This document shows, in pieces, positions 62,130-64,000 of a stretch of 64,000 nt of DNA (position 1 is its first letter; every line of letters starts with the position of its first letter). The position numbers were made by a program, and so were the translations under genes. A model generated the notes under the pieces. The model saw only the letters and a program-made list of their open reading frames with translations, made no database searches and was not told the origin of the DNA. Source of the DNA: Planctomycetota bacterium (GTDB lineage: Bacteria > Planctomycetota > UBA1135 > UBA2386); NCBI GenBank assembly GCA_016794425.1, contig JAEUHR010000039.1, positions 74,420 to 138,419 on the forward strand, written 5' to 3'.

Positions 62130-62780
62130 GGCACCTGGCTGGGGTTCGGCCCGACTTGGACCGACCCGTTCACCCATCGCGCCGTGCTGCAGGCCGTGCT
62201 CCAGCCCGGCACCTATGCCGTTGCCGTCAGCGCCAGCTTGGGCGGCGGCGGCGTCGGCCCGTGGGCCACCTCTGGGGTCGGGCGATACTCGCTGCGCACC
62301 GAACTGGTCGGAGCGACTCCGCCTACCGACGTGCTCAGCACGACGAGCGAGGGCCCTTCGTCGAACGCCTGTGTCGGTAGCAACGGGCTCCGTCCGCGGC
62401 TTGGACACGTGCGAGGCGAAACCCCGGTGTTCGACTCGACGTTCGTGACCCGTATCGAGAGCGCCATTCCGTCCTCGTTCGCGGCCGTCATGCTTGGCCT
62501 TTCGAACGCCGCGGCGGTCGGCGGCACCGTGCCGCTTCCGGTGTTGCTCGACAACGGCGCCCAGGGCACCCAGTGCCTGGTCCGCGTCGACCCGGTCGTG
62601 CTGGTGGCGGTGCTCACCGATGCCAGCGGCAATGGCGAGTTCGCCAACCGGTTCCCGTTCGTCGCCACACTGCTCGGTACCCAGGTGTTCGAGCAGGCCT
62701 TGTGCTTCGATCCGACGTTGAACGGCATCGGTTTTTCGGTGAGCAACGACGGCTCCTTCGTCCTCGGCGAGTCGTTCTGA
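62130..62780 (+). pseudogene. 5'-truncated secreted protein with C-terminal module
   Basis: Coding-like sequence begins near 62130: GTWLGFGPTWTDPFTHRAVL followed by LQPGTYAVAVSASLGGGG. It ends with the common terminal module: CVGSNGLRPRLGHV, TVPLPVLLDNGAQGTQCLVR, and SVSNDGSFVLGESF. Upstream no signal peptide, start codon or matching coding frame is visible. It is probably the last 216 residues of a larger gene whose front was lost. It could also be an intact gene with an unrecognised start within 61.9-62.1 kb. Confidence 0.6.
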
Positions 62781-62907
62781 ACCTGCTCGCCTGCCAGGCG
62801 ACCCGGCTCAGGCCTCGCTCGGACGCCGCAACGCTGGACCAATGGGACTGTGGGCCTGGTCGCTCGGGACCTGCTTCTTCGAGCTGAGCCAGAAACCAGC
62901 TGCATTC

Positions 62908-63549
62908 ATGCGCGTCCACGCCCTCGTCCTGTTCGCTGCCGTCGACCTGGTCGCCCAGACACCGGCTTTGGCGCCAAAGCCCCTGTGGAACGGCCGCGAC
63001 CTCGCCGGCTGGCACGGCCAGCGGCACTTCGATCCGTACAAACTGGCGGCAATGACGCCGGATAAGCGTGCAGCGATGCGCGCCGAGGACGATGCCACAA
63101 TGCGCCAGCACTGGCGCGTCGACGGCGCGGAGCTGGTCAACGACGGGGATGGCGCCTACCTGACCAGCGACGTCGACTTCGGCGACGCCGAGTTCCAGCT
63201 GTCGTACAAGACCGTGGCCCTCGCCGACTCGGGCATCTACCTGCGCGGCTGCCCGCAGGTGCAGATCTGGGATACGACCGAAGCCGGCGGCAAGTGGAAG
63301 CTCGGTGCCGACAAGGGCAGCGGTGGCTTGTGGAACAACGAGAAGCACCCGCGCATGCCGCTGGTGCTCGCCGACCGGCCGTTCGGCGAGTGGAACGAGC
63401 TGCGCATCGTGCACGTCGGCGAGCGCGTCTGGGTGTGGCTCCACGGCAAGCAGACGGTCGACGGCGCCGTCATGGAGAACTACTGGGACCGCCAGCGGCC
63501 GCTGCCGGCGACTGGGCCGCTGCAGCTGCAGACGCACGGCGGTGCATAG
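62908..63549 (+). CDS. DUF1080 (3-keto-disaccharide hydrolase) protein, C-terminally truncated
   Basis: 213 residues from the ATG at 62908. A signal peptide (MRVHALVLFAAVDLVAQTPA) precedes PLWNGRDLAGWHGQ, the usual entry of DUF1080 domains. Then VDGAELVNDGDGAYLTSDVD, GDAEFQLSYKTVALADSGIY, LRGCPQVQIWDTTEAGG and PFGEWNELRIVHVGERVWVW follow. It stops after LQLQTHGGA, where family members continue with GGEIRFRNI-like strands. The stop codon is part of hairpin-repeat copy 3 (starts at 63543), so the gene was cut by the repeat. The protein lacks only the last strand and may be partly stable. DUF1080 proteins act on glucosides in the periplasm. Confidence 0.85.
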   Translation: MRVHALVLFAAVDLVAQTPALAPKPLWNGRDLAGWHGQRHFDPYKLAAMTPDKRAAMRAEDDATMRQHWRVDGAELVNDGDGAYLTSDVDFGDAEFQLSYKTVALADSGIYLRGCPQVQIWDTTEAGGKWKLGADKGSGGLWNNEKHPRMPLVLADRPFGEWNELRIVHVGERVWVWLHGKQTVDGAVMENYWDRQRPLPATGPLQLQTHGGA

Positions 63550-63610
63550 GAATTAGAAGCTGCGGTTCGCAGCCCCCCAACCCCACCGCCGGCCGTCCAC
63601 CGCCTGCGAT
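63543..63610 (+). repeat. Hairpin repeat element, copy 3 of 3
   Basis: Starts TGCATAGGAATTAG; stem GCTGCG, loop GTT, CGCAGC (63559-63573), then CCCCCCAACCCCACCGCCGG and CCGTCCACC. It ends the truncated DUF1080 gene and lies about 120 bp from an IS91 transposase relic. Conserved blocks with copy 1 continue as CCGGCCG.CCACC...GCGATC. Confidence 0.7.
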
Positions 63611-63726
63611 CCACTTCGTTGCCGCAAGTCCTCGCGCCAGGCGATTCGGGCGTTCCACCTGGAGTCTGCTCCTCGCGACAGACCCCACCCCGACCGCGAC
63701 CTCCTGATCGCCGCCCACCCGCCTGA

Positions 63727-64000
63727 TCACGCGCCCCGCCAGTCTTCATCACCCGGCGGCGCGCGGGCCGGAGCCAGCTCCGGCACTGCGTACGGAAGCC
63801 CCATCGCGCGCAGCACCTTCTCGATCGCGTCGGGCGCCGTGATCGCGGCCAGCAGCCGGCGAACGCCGTCGCAGTGGAGACAGACGAACACGTCGCTCTC
63901 GAACACCCGCCGCAACAGCTCCGCCCACCGATAGCGGCGCCGACCCACAGCCGACCGATCCTGCCGACCGCCGCTCGGCGCGTGCGGAACCGCCCTGTCG
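63727..64000 (-). pseudogene. IS91-type transposase, C-terminal part (continues outside window)
   Basis: The minus-strand frame is open to the right edge and stops at 63727. It reads RYRWAELLRRVFESDVFVCL, HCDGVRRLLAAITAPDAIEK, and LAPARAPPGDEDWRGA. This is the conserved C-terminus of IS91-family transposases (RYRWAELLRRVF.IDVL.CPRCGGR.RL...I), with a zinc finger in which the second Cys pair is partly changed. The remainder is outside the window, so it could be complete there. It lies next to repeat copy 3, as expected if that repeat is the element's end. Confidence 0.7.

Noticed and set aside
48289..63610. Hairpin repeat as a factor-independent terminator or integron attC site
   Set aside because: No T-run follows the stem, so a standard terminator does not fit. 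The typical attC core sites RYYYAAC and GTTRRRY are not clearly present.
30..64000. CRISPR array, tRNA or rRNA genes
   Set aside because: No direct repeats with regular spacers and no recognisable tRNA or rRNA sequence were found by reading. A tRNAscan or Infernal run would be needed to exclude a cryptic one.

Overview
The window is very GC-rich (roughly 70% by eye) and carries few clear Shine-Dalgarno sites. It is dominated by large secreted repeat proteins, lipoproteins, and sets of Ser/Thr kinases paired with ECF sigma factors. No rRNA, tRNA or CRISPR array was seen. The gene families (delta-60/WG-type repeat proteins with a 'GTGC ... LPW ... GC.L ... IG.PF..Q' C-terminal module, kinase-TPR proteins, ECF sigma factors, DUF1080, FG-GAP, ELWxTDGT repeats) point to a chromosome of an uncultured or marine-type Planctomycetota bacterium. 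This assignment is by family content only.

Layout. 0-5.5 kb: end of an unknown gene, a DUF1826-like protein, a minimal secreted protein, and a minus-strand kinase-sigma pair. 5.7-13.4 kb: three tandem paralogous delta-60 repeat proteins, each preceded by the same roughly 46-bp element, with a fourth orphan copy of that element after the last gene. 13.7-25.8 kb: a REGD-repeat secreted protein, an arginine/agmatine deiminase-like lipoprotein, two coupled lipoproteins, two secreted proteins carrying or resembling the shared C-terminal module, a DUF2911-like/FKBP fusion, a Tat-exported DJ-1/PfpI protein and an alpha/beta hydrolase lipoprotein. 25.9-27.8 kb: a cobalamin riboswitch driving a DUF4430-BtuF fusion and a small CxC protein. 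27.9-34.9 kb: a CPA1 Na+/H+ antiporter, an L7/L12-like membrane protein, an ELWxTDGT protein, an Lhr helicase remnant and two lipoproteins. 35-41.6 kb: an island of lower GC with a short sigma-like protein, an ECF sigma factor, an unknown secreted protein and a kinase-formylglycine-enzyme fusion; the last two share a duplicated leader. 41.7-48.2 kb: an FG-GAP protein, an AftB-like glycosyltransferase, a BamA fragment, a membrane protein and a PurM-like enzyme. 48.3-64 kb: a secreted protein, a third kinase-sigma pair, a cluster of gene fragments and IS91-type transposase relics, an unknown TPR-like protein, an unknown secreted protein, a delta-60 protein built of exact 141-bp repeats, and a truncated DUF1080 protein.

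Three themes recur. First, about ten secreted proteins with unrelated bodies end in the same C-terminal module, which may be a sorting or surface-attachment domain. Second, membrane kinases with TPR or formylglycine-enzyme sensor/output regions are encoded beside ECF sigma factors, suggesting phosphorylation-linked sigma control. Third, a three-copy hairpin element lies at breakpoints of truncated genes and near IS91-like transposase relics, suggesting a mobile-element end that has reshaped the right part of the window.
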